This document shows, one piece after another, positions 18,510-27,692 of a DNA stretch of 64,000 nucleotides. The notes below the pieces were generated by a model. The model was not told the DNA's origin. It ran no database searches and worked only from the letters and a program-made list of their open reading frames with translations. How positions within the stretch are numbered: position 1 is the stretch's first letter; every line of letters begins with the position of its first letter. Source of the stretch: Bacteroidota bacterium (GTDB lineage Bacteria; Bacteroidota; Bacteroidia; B-17B0; Aurantibacillaceae); assembly GCA_016185125.1 (NCBI GenBank), contig JACPOC010000017.1, positions 1 through 64,000 of the forward strand. The letters are read 5' to 3'. Both the position numbers and the translations under genes were made by a program.

Positions 18510-19799
18510 TTATTTTATTCCGTATTTATTTTTATATTTTATATATAAATCGGTTTGGTGATTGGTGAGGGTCACCGGTTTTCCTGCAATATATGCAGAA
18601 ATAATAATGTTGGATCTTATATCTAAAATATCTCCTTCGCTCACAATAAGGCTGGCCAATTTTCCTTCTTCCAAACTTCCTAATTTATGGTCTATCCCTA
18701 AAATTTTTGCGACATTTAATGTAATGCTTTGCAAGGCTTGTTCTTTAGAAAGGCCGTAAGCTACGGTAGCGCCGGCCTGAAAAGGCAAGTTGCGGCTGTG
18801 CATAGCTTCCATATCTCCTTCTAATTGTAGGCAAAACAGTATACTGTCTTTTTGCAAAAGATAAGGCGTGCTGTAAACAATATCCACATTGTAATCCGGG
18901 TTATCCGGCAAATCAAAAAGGCGATTGAACATTACCGGCACCTTGTTCTTTTTTAATTCGGCGGTAACTTTATAACTTTCTTTTCCCCCCACAATAACAG
19001 GTTTTTTTATATTTTGTTTAATAGAAAAATTTATTACGCTGATAATGTCTTTTGCTTTATCGCAATGAAAATACAAATTTGCATTGCCCGCTAAGACTGA
19101 ACGCATGGCCTCGAAGCGAATATTTTTTTCTGTTGTAATTGTTGTGTTGCAATAGCTTTGTGCATCGCTGAAAAATTTAGTCAATAAACTTATTTCATCG
19201 TTGTATTTTTTATTTGGATTTAAAGTGCTTTCGCCCTCTTCATTATACTTGCGTTCAATGATGCGTGGAAAGTTAATATGAATGCCGTCGTCTGCTTTTA
19301 AAACCGCGTCTTCCCAATTCCAACCCTCAAGTGCCATTACTGAAGACGAGCCGCTGATAAGCCCACCGCGAGGGGTACACTGAGTGTAAAGTACTCCGTT
19401 TGTTTTTACGGTAGGCACAATTTTATTATCTGTATTATAAGCAATCAAGGCCCTCACGTGAGGATTCAAACTTCCAACTTCTGCAAAATCGCGTGTAGCC
19501 CGAACCGATTCCGCATCGTGTAAACCCAGAATATTATTAGTATTAATTAAGGCCGGGTATATATGTTTTCCGCTGAGATCAATTACAGTATCGTAAGCGG
19601 CGTAACTTAATTTAATGCCTTTAATATCGGAAACCACTTCCAGCTTATCGGTATTTATAACTACCAACGAAGTTTCAATGACTTTGCCATTACCAATGTG
19701 CGCGGTGGCATTTATGAGCGCAATGTGCTTATAGGTTTTTTGAGCAAAGAAGCCCGTTGTTAAAAGCAGCAGGGTTATGAGTAATATTTTTTTTGTCAT
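18510..19799 (-). CDS. Secreted amidohydrolase-fold protein, probably inactive
   Basis: A 429-residue protein with a signal peptide (MTKKILLITLLLLTTGFFAQ). The N-terminal composite beta-sandwich (LINATAHIGNGKVIETSLVV) and C-terminal ILGIDHKLGSLEEGKLASL place it in the amidohydrolase superfamily. At the position of the metal-binding HxH motif it reads PALINTNNILGL, so both histidines are missing. It is 28 nt downstream of a larger paralogue and probably acts with it. Enzymatic activity is doubtful; a structural or binding role is inferred. Confidence 0.75.
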   Translation of the reverse strand: MTKKILLITLLLLTTGFFAQKTYKHIALINATAHIGNGKVIETSLVVINTDKLEVVSDIKGIKLSYAAYDTVIDLSGKHIYPALINTNNILGLHDAESVRATRDFAEVGSLNPHVRALIAYNTDNKIVPTVKTNGVLYTQCTPRGGLISGSSSVMALEGWNWEDAVLKADDGIHINFPRIIERKYNEEGESTLNPNKKYNDEISLLTKFFSDAQSYCNTTITTEKNIRFEAMRSVLAGNANLYFHCDKAKDIISVINFSIKQNIKKPVIVGGKESYKVTAELKKNKVPVMFNRLFDLPDNPDYNVDIVYSTPYLLQKDSILFCLQLEGDMEAMHSRNLPFQAGATVAYGLSKEQALQSITLNVAKILGIDHKLGSLEEGKLASLIVSEGDILDIRSNIIISAYIAGKPVTLTNHQTDLYIKYKNKYGIK

Positions 19800-19827
19800 T
19801 AATTCTAATTTATTTTATTATCAAACA

Positions 19828-22800
19828 CTAACGATGTCCGGTTTCTTCTTCACTAACTCCTTCAATTGTATTACAATGATATAAACGTTGGCGTTTACTT
19901 TCATGCTTAACCGTTTTTCCGCCTTTTTGTTTTTCTTTTAATAATTTGGCAATCAGCCTGGCGCGTTCGGTTTTAATATACTCTTGAAGTTTCGTATCCT
20001 CTTCACGATCAAAATAAATCTGACCATCAATAATCGTTTTATCTGCTTTTGCATAAACGCTCAACGGATTATCCGTCCATAACACAAGATCGGCAACTTT
20101 ACCTACTTTAATACTTCCAACTTTATCATCGATGTGCAGCATTTTTGCAGGATTGAGCGTTACAAGTTTTAAAGCTTCCGTTTCGCTGAGTGCCCCGTAT
20201 TTTACCGATTTACCGGCTTCCTGATTTAGCCTGCGTGCCATTTCTGCATCGTCGCTATTGATTGCTGTTACTACACCCATTTTGGTTAAAATGGCCGCGT
20301 TGTAAGGAATGGCATCCATTACTTCGTTTTTGTAAGCCCACCAATCTGAGAAGGTTGAGGCAGCCACACCATGCGTTTTCATTTTATCAGCTACTTTATA
20401 ACCTTCCAAAATATGTGTAAACGTATTTACTTTAAAACCAAAAGAATCAGCAACATGCATCAGCATATTTATTTCGCTTTGCACGTAGCTGTGGCAAGTA
20501 ATAAAACGTTTTTTGTTTAAAATTTCTCCCAAAGCTTCTAATTCCAGATCTTTGCGGGGCGCGGATGACTTTGACTTTTCAATTTCCTTTGCCGAAAGTT
20601 TTGAGAAGGATGCAAATTGTGTATTGTATTCTTTAGCACGACTGAAAAAATCAACATAAACTTGTTCAACTCCCATTCTTGATTGTGGAAAACGAACGGT
20701 ATTAAAATCACCCCAATTACTTTGTTTTACATTTTCTCCGAGAGCAAACTTTATAAAGCCGTCAGTTTTTTCATATTTCATATCTTCTGCATTATGACCC
20801 CAGCGCAATTTGATAATAGCGCTTTGGCCTCCAATTGGGTTAGCAGAACCATGCAATAGCTGAGCGCAAGTAACGCCCCCCGATAATTGCCTATAGATAT
20901 TGATATCTTCCGGATTGATAACGTCACCCATTCTAACTTCGGCACTGCTGGCCTGCGCGCCTTCATTAACTCCGGCCCATAAGGCAATGTGACTATGCTC
21001 GTCAATAATTCCCGGCGTTAAGTGCATTCCTTTACCGTTAATTACTTTGGCAAAGGCCAGTTTTGTGGCTTCTATATTTGGCGCAATTCTAACAATTTTA
21101 CCTTCAACAATATAAACGTCATGATCTCTTAAAACACTGTCACCTTCGTTTGTCCAGATGGTAGCGTTTTTTATGAGGATGGCTGAGTAGCGATTTTTAA
21201 ATTTATTCCAATTGTCTTTAAACAAGCCGTTACTTTCAGGTAAAGGTTCTCCATAAGCATTGAATGGATAAATTACTTTGCCTAAATTAAGCTCAGATTT
21301 TTTTTGAATTTGTTTTTTTGCTGCGGTGTCAACCATGGACACATATTTTAAATTAAAATTAAACCAATTACCGTTAGCCCATTGCCCTTTTCCGGCAAAG
21401 GATTTATCAACTAAATTGTAATTGCCGGTTAATCGCGCGGTATTAATTGTATCTACAGGAAATGAAAATGAAATAAGGTTATTATTAAAAGAATAATTGA
21501 TATTCTTTTTTGTGGTGTCGAGTTTTATTTGTGATGAAGGTTTTACAGCATCGCCATAAAATTTGAGTTCGTAATTTTTATTTTCTATGTTAAGAATATA
21601 ATTGCCGCGAATATCATACGGATTAAGATCGGTGTAAATTTCCGGTTCTCCATTTACAATGTGTTGCATAATGGTTGCATCTTCTTCAAAAATAGATTTA
21701 TTTGAAATAAAAAAATTTGCATAATAATCTTTTTTTAAAGCTCCCACTTTATCATACGCATTAATAAAAAGTGCAGGATGAGCGGTAAGAGCTTTTAGTG
21801 CTGCTTTTTCAGACAAACCATATTGCACCGCTTTTCTTAAATTCTTTAAAAAATCACTTTTATTTTTCAAATCAGAAAGCGTTAAGCAAAACGGAATATT
21901 GTTTTTTTCAAATTCAGCCGGATTTAATGGAGCAAGTTCCCAGTGTTTTAATTCGGCAAGCGTAATATTTTCAGAATCGTATGGATCTTCAACATCAAAT
22001 GCTTCAGGAAAATTTAAGGGCAAAATATATTTAAGAAAAGTAGATTGAATGTCGTTAATCCGTTGATATTCATTGCCACCACCTTTAATAATATATTTTA
22101 CGTTAAACTCTTTACCTACTTTTGCAGCACGAAGATCATTAAACTTATCATTGGCCTCAATTACCGAGGGCAGATCTTGTAATTTATTGAAAGCCTCTAA
22201 CGAAATATTATATTCAGTTTTATTGACACTTCCTTTATACCAAATCGCATCGTAATAGGTTTGCCGTAGAAGTGCAATGGCTCCAGTTAATGAACTTGGA
22301 TAATCTTGAGTAGAAGTGCCTTTATTAAATGAATAAAAGGCAGCGGCGTTATCTTTTACAATGGATTGATTTTCCTTTCCTTTTGTTAAATTAATCAGTA
22401 CGCCGCTTCCGCGAACAATTCCATCTTTAGGGCAGGTAAGCACGGTAGCAAAACCATTTTTTTTATATTCTTCGGCTTTTTCTTTGTTATGAATAAACAT
22501 TCGCGAAGCCTCTACCTCTGCCTTAATGGCTTGGTTCCATCCATACGCTCCCTTAACCACACTTTCCATTTGCGGTCCCTGATAATTTCTGGAAGTTGGT
22601 TTAATTTCCGGCATTCCGTAATCACTGTAAATATCAATAAAGGATGGGTAAATAAATTTGCCTTTAAGGTCTGTTATTACAGCCTCCTTGGGTATATCGG
22701 CTTTTTCTGACACGGAAATGACTTTTCCATCTTTGCAAATTAATGTTCCGTTTTTAATAAAAGTCTCATAATCAACAAAAATATTTGCATTAATGTACGC

Positions 22801-22911
22801 ATAGGTTGTATGTACATTAAATGGAGCTCCATTAGTAGGAAACGTGCTTTGCGAGATGCCTTTAAATAAAATAAACAGGCATATAATTAATAGTAATCTG
22901 TTCTTGCTCAT
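19828..22911 (-). CDS. Secreted double amidohydrolase, only the second half with metal ligands
   Basis: A 1027-residue protein: signal peptide (about 20 residues) and two amidohydrolase-like halves. The first (about residues 30-430) keeps the fold signatures IYPSFIDIYSDYG and GALKKDYYANF but has no HxH. A beta-rich segment links to the second (about 575-990), which has the active-site entry TPGIIDEHSHIAL, FTHILEGYKVADK and INSDDAEMARRL, and ends VGSIKVGKVADLVLWTDNP. It resembles periplasmic imidazolonepropionase-like or dipeptidase-like proteins. First gene of the minus-strand operon that runs to ispF. Confidence 0.8.
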   Translation of the reverse strand: MSKNRLLLIICLFILFKGISQSTFPTNGAPFNVHTTYAYINANIFVDYETFIKNGTLICKDGKVISVSEKADIPKEAVITDLKGKFIYPSFIDIYSDYGMPEIKPTSRNYQGPQMESVVKGAYGWNQAIKAEVEASRMFIHNKEKAEEYKKNGFATVLTCPKDGIVRGSGVLINLTKGKENQSIVKDNAAAFYSFNKGTSTQDYPSSLTGAIALLRQTYYDAIWYKGSVNKTEYNISLEAFNKLQDLPSVIEANDKFNDLRAAKVGKEFNVKYIIKGGGNEYQRINDIQSTFLKYILPLNFPEAFDVEDPYDSENITLAELKHWELAPLNPAEFEKNNIPFCLTLSDLKNKSDFLKNLRKAVQYGLSEKAALKALTAHPALFINAYDKVGALKKDYYANFFISNKSIFEEDATIMQHIVNGEPEIYTDLNPYDIRGNYILNIENKNYELKFYGDAVKPSSQIKLDTTKKNINYSFNNNLISFSFPVDTINTARLTGNYNLVDKSFAGKGQWANGNWFNFNLKYVSMVDTAAKKQIQKKSELNLGKVIYPFNAYGEPLPESNGLFKDNWNKFKNRYSAILIKNATIWTNEGDSVLRDHDVYIVEGKIVRIAPNIEATKLAFAKVINGKGMHLTPGIIDEHSHIALWAGVNEGAQASSAEVRMGDVINPEDINIYRQLSGGVTCAQLLHGSANPIGGQSAIIKLRWGHNAEDMKYEKTDGFIKFALGENVKQSNWGDFNTVRFPQSRMGVEQVYVDFFSRAKEYNTQFASFSKLSAKEIEKSKSSAPRKDLELEALGEILNKKRFITCHSYVQSEINMLMHVADSFGFKVNTFTHILEGYKVADKMKTHGVAASTFSDWWAYKNEVMDAIPYNAAILTKMGVVTAINSDDAEMARRLNQEAGKSVKYGALSETEALKLVTLNPAKMLHIDDKVGSIKVGKVADLVLWTDNPLSVYAKADKTIIDGQIYFDREEDTKLQEYIKTERARLIAKLLKEKQKGGKTVKHESKRQRLYHCNTIEGVSEEETGHR

Positions 22912-22919
22912 AAAACCAC

Positions 22920-22927
22920 CAAATTTA
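22920..22927 (-). promoter_or_regulatory. -7 box for the amidohydrolase-pdxA-pgk-ispF run
   Basis: TAAATTTG on the minus strand, exact consensus, 8 nt before ATG 22911. Confidence 0.5.
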
Positions 22928-22997
22928 AACAGATTATTAAATATTCATACTATTTTTATTTGGCCGAATATTGTTAATTTTACAGGAAATATAAGCT

Positions 22998-23606
22998 ATG
23001 GCCAAAGGAATTTTACATACCCATTATTTAGTAGTTGTACTTTTTTTAATAATTTATGTTATTAAAACGGTATTGCTGCTTAGTAATAACAATGATCTCT
23101 TACTTAAGTTCAGTAAAAAAGTAAAAGTACCTGAAATAATTATCAGTTTTCTTTTTCTTGCAACGGGTATTTATCTCATGGTTCAACTCCCTGTGATACA
23201 TTATTTGATGTGGGTTAAACTGGTGCTTGTATTTGCATCCATACCAATTGCAGTAATTGGTTTTAAAAAGGGAAACAAAATTTTAGCGGCTTTGAGTTTA
23301 ATGATGATTACTGCCAGCTTTGGTATTGCTGAAATTGCAAAGAAGAAAAAAATGCAAGCCGATAATAGTCTTATTGCTTCAAATGATGGAAAAGCCTTGT
23401 ACGAAAATAATTGTAAAAGTTGTCACGGAATAGATGGTAAGGCCGGCCTTTCAGGGGCTAAGGATCTTTCAGTAACAATGTTGCATGCGGAGGGTATAAT
23501 AGAAGTGATTTTGCACGGGCAAAACATGATGCAGCCCGTTCCCGTTACAAATGAGCAAGCCGCCGCCATTTCGGCGTATGTTGATACTAATTTGAAGGGA
23601 CAATAA
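22998..23606 (+). CDS. SirB-like four-helix membrane domain fused to cytochrome c
   Basis: A 202-residue protein. The N-terminal about 110 residues contain four hydrophobic helices (about 8-27, 45-65, 70-88, 93-108) in the pattern of the SirB family. A Lys-rich turn (AKKKKM) is followed by a short cytochrome c domain with the haem motif CKSCHG (about residues 139-144) and a probable axial methionine in QNMMQPVP. The haem domain should face the periplasm. The electron partner is unknown. hflX follows 6 nt after the stop. Confidence 0.75.
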   Translation: MAKGILHTHYLVVVLFLIIYVIKTVLLLSNNNDLLLKFSKKVKVPEIIISFLFLATGIYLMVQLPVIHYLMWVKLVLVFASIPIAVIGFKKGNKILAALSLMMITASFGIAEIAKKKKMQADNSLIASNDGKALYENNCKSCHGIDGKAGLSGAKDLSVTMLHAEGIIEVILHGQNMMQPVPVTNEQAAAISAYVDTNLKGQ

Positions 23607-23612
23607 ATTTTA

Positions 23613-24812
23613 ATGAAACCCAGCTCGCGTACTACGGCATTGCCTCAATATTCTTGTGTATTAATTGGTGTGATTAATAAATTTCAGGATGATTCAGCCT
23701 CTAAAGAATATTTAGAAGAACTCGCTTTTTTGGCTGAAACTTACGGCTTGCAAACCAAAAAAACCTTTACTCAAAAACTTGAGCGTCCGGATAAATCCAC
23801 CTTTATCGGAAAGGGAAAAGTAGCAGAGGTAGAAGCCTTTGTAAATGAACATAAGATTGATGTTATTATTTTTGACGATGAATTATCGCCCTCGCAACAA
23901 CGGAATTTAGAGAAAGTATTGGGTAAAAAAATATTAGATCGCACCACACTGATTTTAGAAATATTTGAACAACGCGCTCAGACCGCACATGCAAAAACTC
24001 AAGTGGAATTAGCCCAAATGCAGTATTTATTGCCCAGGTTAACGGGTATGTGGACTCACTTAGAAAGGCAGCGCGGAGGAACAGGAACACGCGGAGGCGC
24101 AGGAGAAAAAGAAATTGAAACAGACAGGCGAATAGTGCGTGATAAGATTGCTTTAATGAAAGAGCGCTTACGCGAAATTGATAAACAAATGGCCACGCAG
24201 CGTAAAAACAGAGGAGAACTTATAAGGGTGGCTTTGGTTGGTTATACAAATGTGGGCAAAAGCACCATTATGAACCTATTAAGCAAAAGCAACGTGTTTG
24301 CCGAAGATAAATTATTTGCCACCCTTGATACCACCGTAAGAAAAGTAACCATTGAAAATCTTTTCTTTTTATTAAGCGATACCGTAGGTTTTATACGCAA
24401 ACTGCCAACGCAATTAGTTGAAAGTTTTAAATCTACTTTGGATGAAGTGCGTGAGGCAGATATTTTGATTCATGTGGTAGATATTTCTCATAAAAATTTT
24501 GAAGAGCATATTAATGTGGTAAAGCAAACCTTGCAGGATATTGGGGCGGGTGATAAGCCCACTATTCTTGTATTTAATAAAATAGACGCTTTTTCTTACA
24601 CGCCTAAAGATGAAGATGATCTTACGCCAACCACAAGAGAAAATTTATCGTTAAAGGATATTAAGAATACCTGGATGAAAAATCTGAACACTCAGGTTTT
24701 ATTTATTAGTGCTCAGAATAAAGAAAATGTTGATGAATTTAAATCACTTCTTTACGAAAAAGTAAAAGAATTACACCTTAAACGGTATCCTTATAATAAT
24801 CTTTTATATTGA
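23613..24812 (+). CDS. hflX: GTPase HflX
   Basis: Ribosome-associated GTPase that splits or rescues stalled ribosomes, often in stress. 399 residues. The N-terminal HflX domain (DKSTFIGKGKVAEVEAFV) is followed by the glycine-rich RGGTGTRGGAGEKEIETDRR. The G domain has G1 ALVGYTNVGKST (about residues 208-219), G3 SDTVGFIRKLP and G4 FNKIDAF. It is probably co-transcribed with the cytochrome gene. Confidence 0.93.
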   Translation: MKPSSRTTALPQYSCVLIGVINKFQDDSASKEYLEELAFLAETYGLQTKKTFTQKLERPDKSTFIGKGKVAEVEAFVNEHKIDVIIFDDELSPSQQRNLEKVLGKKILDRTTLILEIFEQRAQTAHAKTQVELAQMQYLLPRLTGMWTHLERQRGGTGTRGGAGEKEIETDRRIVRDKIALMKERLREIDKQMATQRKNRGELIRVALVGYTNVGKSTIMNLLSKSNVFAEDKLFATLDTTVRKVTIENLFFLLSDTVGFIRKLPTQLVESFKSTLDEVREADILIHVVDISHKNFEEHINVVKQTLQDIGAGDKPTILVFNKIDAFSYTPKDEDDLTPTTRENLSLKDIKNTWMKNLNTQVLFISAQNKENVDEFKSLLYEKVKELHLKRYPYNNLLY

Positions 24813-24826
24813 TATTTTCTGAAGCC

Positions 24827-24849
24827 TGTACTGAAATTTATTCAGTACA
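24827..24849. terminator. Hairpin downstream of hflX
   Basis: TGTACTGA / TCAGTACA, 8-bp perfect stem with a 7-nt loop, 15 nt after the hflX stop. There is no T-run, so termination is uncertain. Confidence 0.35.
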
Positions 24850-24959
24850 AGTTCAGATGGATAACAATAACGAACTTTTAAGCAAGCCTTTTCTTTTACC
24901 AAATTCCATTATACCAAATGAATCTACAATTTAGTCCAAAATCATAAATTCTTTTGGTA

Positions 24960-25130
24960 TTAGGCATGATCCAATTGCTTTTGTTTTGCTTTATGGTTTA
25001 CCTCCGGCAAAAGATCTTCCAGCGTTGGCATAACCAATTTCATGACGTCTTCAAATGTTTTAATTTTATAGTATTTTGCTACTTCACGTATCAGTGCGAT
25101 ACTTAAGTACATTACAATTAGCTTTTTCAT
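24960..25130 (-). CDS. Small peptide, subfamily 2 (IREVAK type), locus A
   Basis: A 56-residue peptide starting MKKLIVMYLSIALIREVAKY. The N-terminal half is a hydrophobic/amphipathic helix, then KIKTFEDVMKLVMPTLEDLL forms a second predicted amphipathic helix, then a charged Lys/Gln tail. It is close to the peptide at 33684-33848, sharing MKKLIVMYLxIALIREVAKY and the spacing after it. It lies downstream of the subfamily 1 gene at 25251-25379 with a hairpin between them. Coding is supported by paralogy in frame and protein-level conservation. I do not recognise the family and assign no function. Confidence 0.7.
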   Translation of the reverse strand: MKKLIVMYLSIALIREVAKYYKIKTFEDVMKLVMPTLEDLLPEVNHKAKQKQLDHA

Positions 25131-25213
25131 AATTTTAAGTTTTAATTTATTTTTTTACTCTATTATTTTCTTTTAAATTCCATGTATGAATGCAAAAGAA
25201 AATAATCTTTAAT

Positions 25214-25236
25214 CCGCTCCGGCCTTTCCGGAGCGG
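25214..25236. terminator. Strong hairpin between the two locus-A peptide genes
   Basis: CCGCTCCGG / CCGGAGCGG, 9-bp perfect GC-rich stem with a 5-nt loop, just after the stop of the upstream peptide gene. The following bases on the minus strand are moderately T-rich (ATTAAAGATTATTTTC). It probably terminates or attenuates transcription between the genes. Confidence 0.6.
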
Positions 25237-25250
25237 GTTTTAGAATTTGG

Positions 25251-25379
25251 TTAAGATTTAAGCAAACCCTTTAATTGCGGAGCTAATTTAGTTAACGCAT
25301 CCACTGAATTAATTTTGTAGAATTTTGCGACCTGGTAAAGCGCTGCGCCCCCAATGGCCAATAAAATAAGTTTTTTCAT
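25251..25379 (-). CDS. Small peptide, subfamily 1 (LYQVAK type), locus A
   Basis: A 42-residue cationic peptide starting MKKLILLAIGGAALYQVAKF and ending LTKLAPQLKGLLKS. It is nearly identical in layout to the peptide at 33499-33624: 26 consecutive bases (25324-25349) are identical to 33529-33554. A hydrophobic Gly/Ala-rich N-terminal helix is followed by KIN and a second amphipathic helix. A possible -7 box TAATTTTA lies at 25415-25422. No database family comes to mind; membrane association is inferred from composition only. Confidence 0.72.
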   Translation of the reverse strand: MKKLILLAIGGAALYQVAKFYKINSVDALTKLAPQLKGLLKS

Positions 25380-25583
25380 GATTTCAATTTTTAATATTGT
25401 TATAATTTATAATGTAAAATTACAACTGAAAAAAGCGCATGAGGCTGCAAATTTGATTAAAGGGCATTAGCTATAGCCATACGGCTGCTTTTCTTTCTTA
25501 AAAAAGCGAATTGGGAAAAATAAAATGGCCATTCATTTTAAAAATGTTTGGCAGGAATAAAAATAAATGGTAAGTAAAATCTA

Positions 25584-26012
25584 TTAATTTTTTATTCCGG
25601 TGATAACCAAAACATCATCAATAATGCTTTTTAGATCATTTGATGAAATGGGTTTTAAATAATATTTCAGCGCGCCGTGATTCAGACAGTCTTTTTCTAT
25701 TTGAGGCTGCTTACTGGTAGAAATAATAAAAACGGGAATATGTTTAAGCTGATTGTCTTTTTTTAATTCAATCAATAATTCATACCCATTTAAAAGTGGC
25801 ATATTTAAATCGGTAAGAATAAAATCCGGAAAAAAACTTTCCCCTTCAACAGGCGAAAGGCTGCTTCTTAAAAAATCCAAAGCTTGTACGCCGTTATACA
25901 CCGATTTTATTTGAATGTTAGAATCAAAATCATTGATTACGCTTTCTATAAAAAAATGATCATCGGGGTCGTCATCAACCAGAAGAATTTTGGGGGAAGT
26001 AGCTCTCTTCAT
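25584..26012 (-). CDS. Stand-alone response regulator (CheY-like receiver)
   Basis: A 142-residue single receiver domain with no output domain. The acidic pocket is DDDPDDH, the phospho-acceptor Asp lies in DFILTDLNMPLLNGYEL, the switch Thr/Ser in VFIISTSK, and the conserved Lys in YYLKPIS. The same type occurs at 30208 and 31094. It likely relays phosphate from a PAS kinase such as the one at 31594. Confidence 0.9.
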   Translation of the reverse strand: MKRATSPKILLVDDDPDDHFFIESVINDFDSNIQIKSVYNGVQALDFLRSSLSPVEGESFFPDFILTDLNMPLLNGYELLIELKKDNQLKHIPVFIISTSKQPQIEKDCLNHGALKYYLKPISSNDLKSIIDDVLVITGIKN

Positions 26013-26135
26013 TTTTATCCAACATTAAATTGGATGATAAAGATAAGCTTATTAAATTAATTTTAATACTATATAAATTGTTTTAAAATAGCAATACTCC
26101 GATAATTTTTGTTATATTACCGAGTCGGCGTTTGT

Positions 26136-26330
26136 TTAGCGTTGAAAAAGTATCTGGCAATTATTGCAAAAAAAATCAGATTTTCTTGTGTGCGGAATGT
26201 ATAAGGATTGAATAGGATCTTTACAGCGCGGACAGTTGGATTTTCTATACGTAAGGCAATCCTTATTTATTGGTTGAGTTCTTTTTAATTTACTAACGTC
26301 GAACCTGAAGTTTTTTATTTCCCTTAACAT
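26136..26330 (-). CDS. Small zinc-ribbon protein
   Basis: A 64-residue protein with two CxxC pairs, NCPRC and CNNC, about 21 residues apart, the arrangement of a zinc ribbon that could bind nucleic acid or protein. The ATG at 26330 (MLREIKNF) is preferred over a TTG at 26372. The rest is basic. No family recognised. Confidence 0.5.
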   Translation of the reverse strand: MLREIKNFRFDVSKLKRTQPINKDCLTYRKSNCPRCKDPIQSLYIPHTRKSDFFCNNCQILFQR

Positions 26331-26449
26331 AAAGCTTGTTTTATATAAATGCTCTATAAAATTAAATGCCAATTATTTTCTCGTCATTTTTAATATTTGA
26401 GTAATTATTTCTACATTTATTTAACTAATTGATTATCATTATCTTAACA

Positions 26450-26465
26450 TGGTACATCTTTGGCA
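26450..26465 (+). promoter_or_regulatory. Sigma-54-like promoter for the DUF4142 gene
   Basis: TGGTACATCTTTGGCA has GG (26451-26452) and GC (26463-26464) at the exact 12-bp offset of -24/-12 elements. Predicted +1 is near 26476, which places the ATG at 26475 off the transcript and favours the start at 26496. Confidence 0.5.
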
Positions 26466-26495
26466 TTATAGTTTATGAAATTTCAATCATCATCC

Positions 26496-26984
26496 ATGAA
26501 ACACTTACTTTTAATAACATTTTTATTTTTTTCCTTTTTTTGGGCCAAAGCGCAACAAGACGCCGCATTTGCCATTGAAGCGGCCAACTCGCATCTGCTT
26601 AAAATAAAATTAGGCGAACTGGCCATTAACACCGCCTTATCCGATTCAGTTAAAAAATTGGGTAAAATGCTGAAGGAAGACCAAGTGGCGGCGTTTACAG
26701 AATTGCTTGAAATTTCTACTAAATTAGCCATTGCATTGCCTAAAGACGTTGATGATAAAGGTCAAGAGCAATTTGTAACGCTATCAAAAAAGAACGCCGA
26801 AAAGTTTGATAAAAAGTTTTTGAAGCTGATGGTTAAAATAAATAAAAGGCAATTGCGCAATATTGAGCGAGAGTTAAAAAGAGGTAAAAATTTGGATATG
26901 AAAGCCTGGGCACAACGCAATTTAGAGGTGGCTAAACAGCAAAAAATGCAAACAGACAGGGTTTGTAAACAACTTAAGCTATAA
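26496..26984 (+). CDS. Secreted DUF4142 protein
   Basis: A 162-residue exported protein. The signal peptide MKHLLLITFLFFSFFWAKAQ starts at the second in-frame ATG (the first is 26475). The mature part is all-helical with the DUF4142 pattern (AAFAIEAANSHLLKIKLGEL, then SVKKLGKMLKEDQ and MVKINKRQLRNIERELKRG) but lacks the usual HH motif of the best-known members. DUF4142 proteins are periplasmic or surface proteins often linked to stress and biofilm. It stands alone, with a sigma-54-like promoter upstream. Confidence 0.7.
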   Translation: MKHLLLITFLFFSFFWAKAQQDAAFAIEAANSHLLKIKLGELAINTALSDSVKKLGKMLKEDQVAAFTELLEISTKLAIALPKDVDDKGQEQFVTLSKKNAEKFDKKFLKLMVKINKRQLRNIERELKRGKNLDMKAWAQRNLEVAKQQKMQTDRVCKQLKL

Positions 26985-27162
26985 AAATGTTCAATTTATC
27001 AACAATTAAATAACATCTTTTATTTTTTTTCGAAATAATTTGGGCTTGCGTATAATTTTCTACATTAACGCATCATTTTTTTATATTTTTTGAGAATATT
27101 TGCCACGTGCTACCAAACCTTCTTTGAGCAACAAAAGAATAATAGGTAAAAAAAATTTAAAT

Positions 27163-27504
27163 TTATTCTTCTTCCTTGGGCTTGTAAAATTTGGCAAGCA
27201 TAGAATTAATTATAGGCATGGTTACCATTTTTTCTTTTAGCACGTTTAATAAAATTACAAGAATTATATAAAAAACCGCTACGCATAAAAAGCCTAAAAA
27301 AGGCATTTCGGTAGCACTGGAAATGGCGTAGGCGGCAGATAAACTTAAGAACAGCAGAATAAACAGGCCTAATATACCGGAAGCTGCGCCCACAATGGCT
27401 CCGGAGATGGCTCCGCCGGTTTTATCAATAGCTTTTAATTTAATAATATCAATTTTTGTTTCAATATAATCTTCAACATTTTCTTTAATTGTAGCGTCTT
27501 CCAT
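27163..27504 (-). CDS. Holin-superfamily (YqjE-like) inner-membrane protein
   Basis: A 113-residue protein: an amphipathic N-terminal helix (VEDYIETKIDIIKLKAIDK), then two transmembrane segments (about residues 37-60 and 66-90) and a charged tail. This is the layout of the phage-holin-superfamily III / YqjE proteins that accompany stress-induced envelope genes such as yqjCDE. It is divergent from the yihY-like gene. Confidence 0.7.
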   Translation of the reverse strand: MEDATIKENVEDYIETKIDIIKLKAIDKTGGAISGAIVGAASGILGLFILLFLSLSAAYAISSATEMPFLGFLCVAVFYIILVILLNVLKEKMVTMPIINSMLAKFYKPKEEE

Positions 27505-27641
27505 TTTGTTTGTTTTTTAAAATAAATAATAAAAGTATGTGCCTGTTTTAATTTTTTATTCTTTATATCAATAAATTTCTCGCGCTAATTCCACATAAAT
27601 AAAATATGGTTAAAATTATACTCACTATTTTTTTGACAAAC

Positions 27642-27649
27642 TAAATTTG
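27642..27649 (+). promoter_or_regulatory. -7 box for the YihY-family gene
   Basis: TAAATTTG, exact TAnnTTTG, 43 nt before ATG 27693. A TTGACA lies only 6 nt upstream, too near to be a -33 or -35 partner. Confidence 0.35.
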
Positions 27650-27692
27650 CAGGCGGTACAACTTTTTATTTAAAAAATGCAAACCTATTAAT

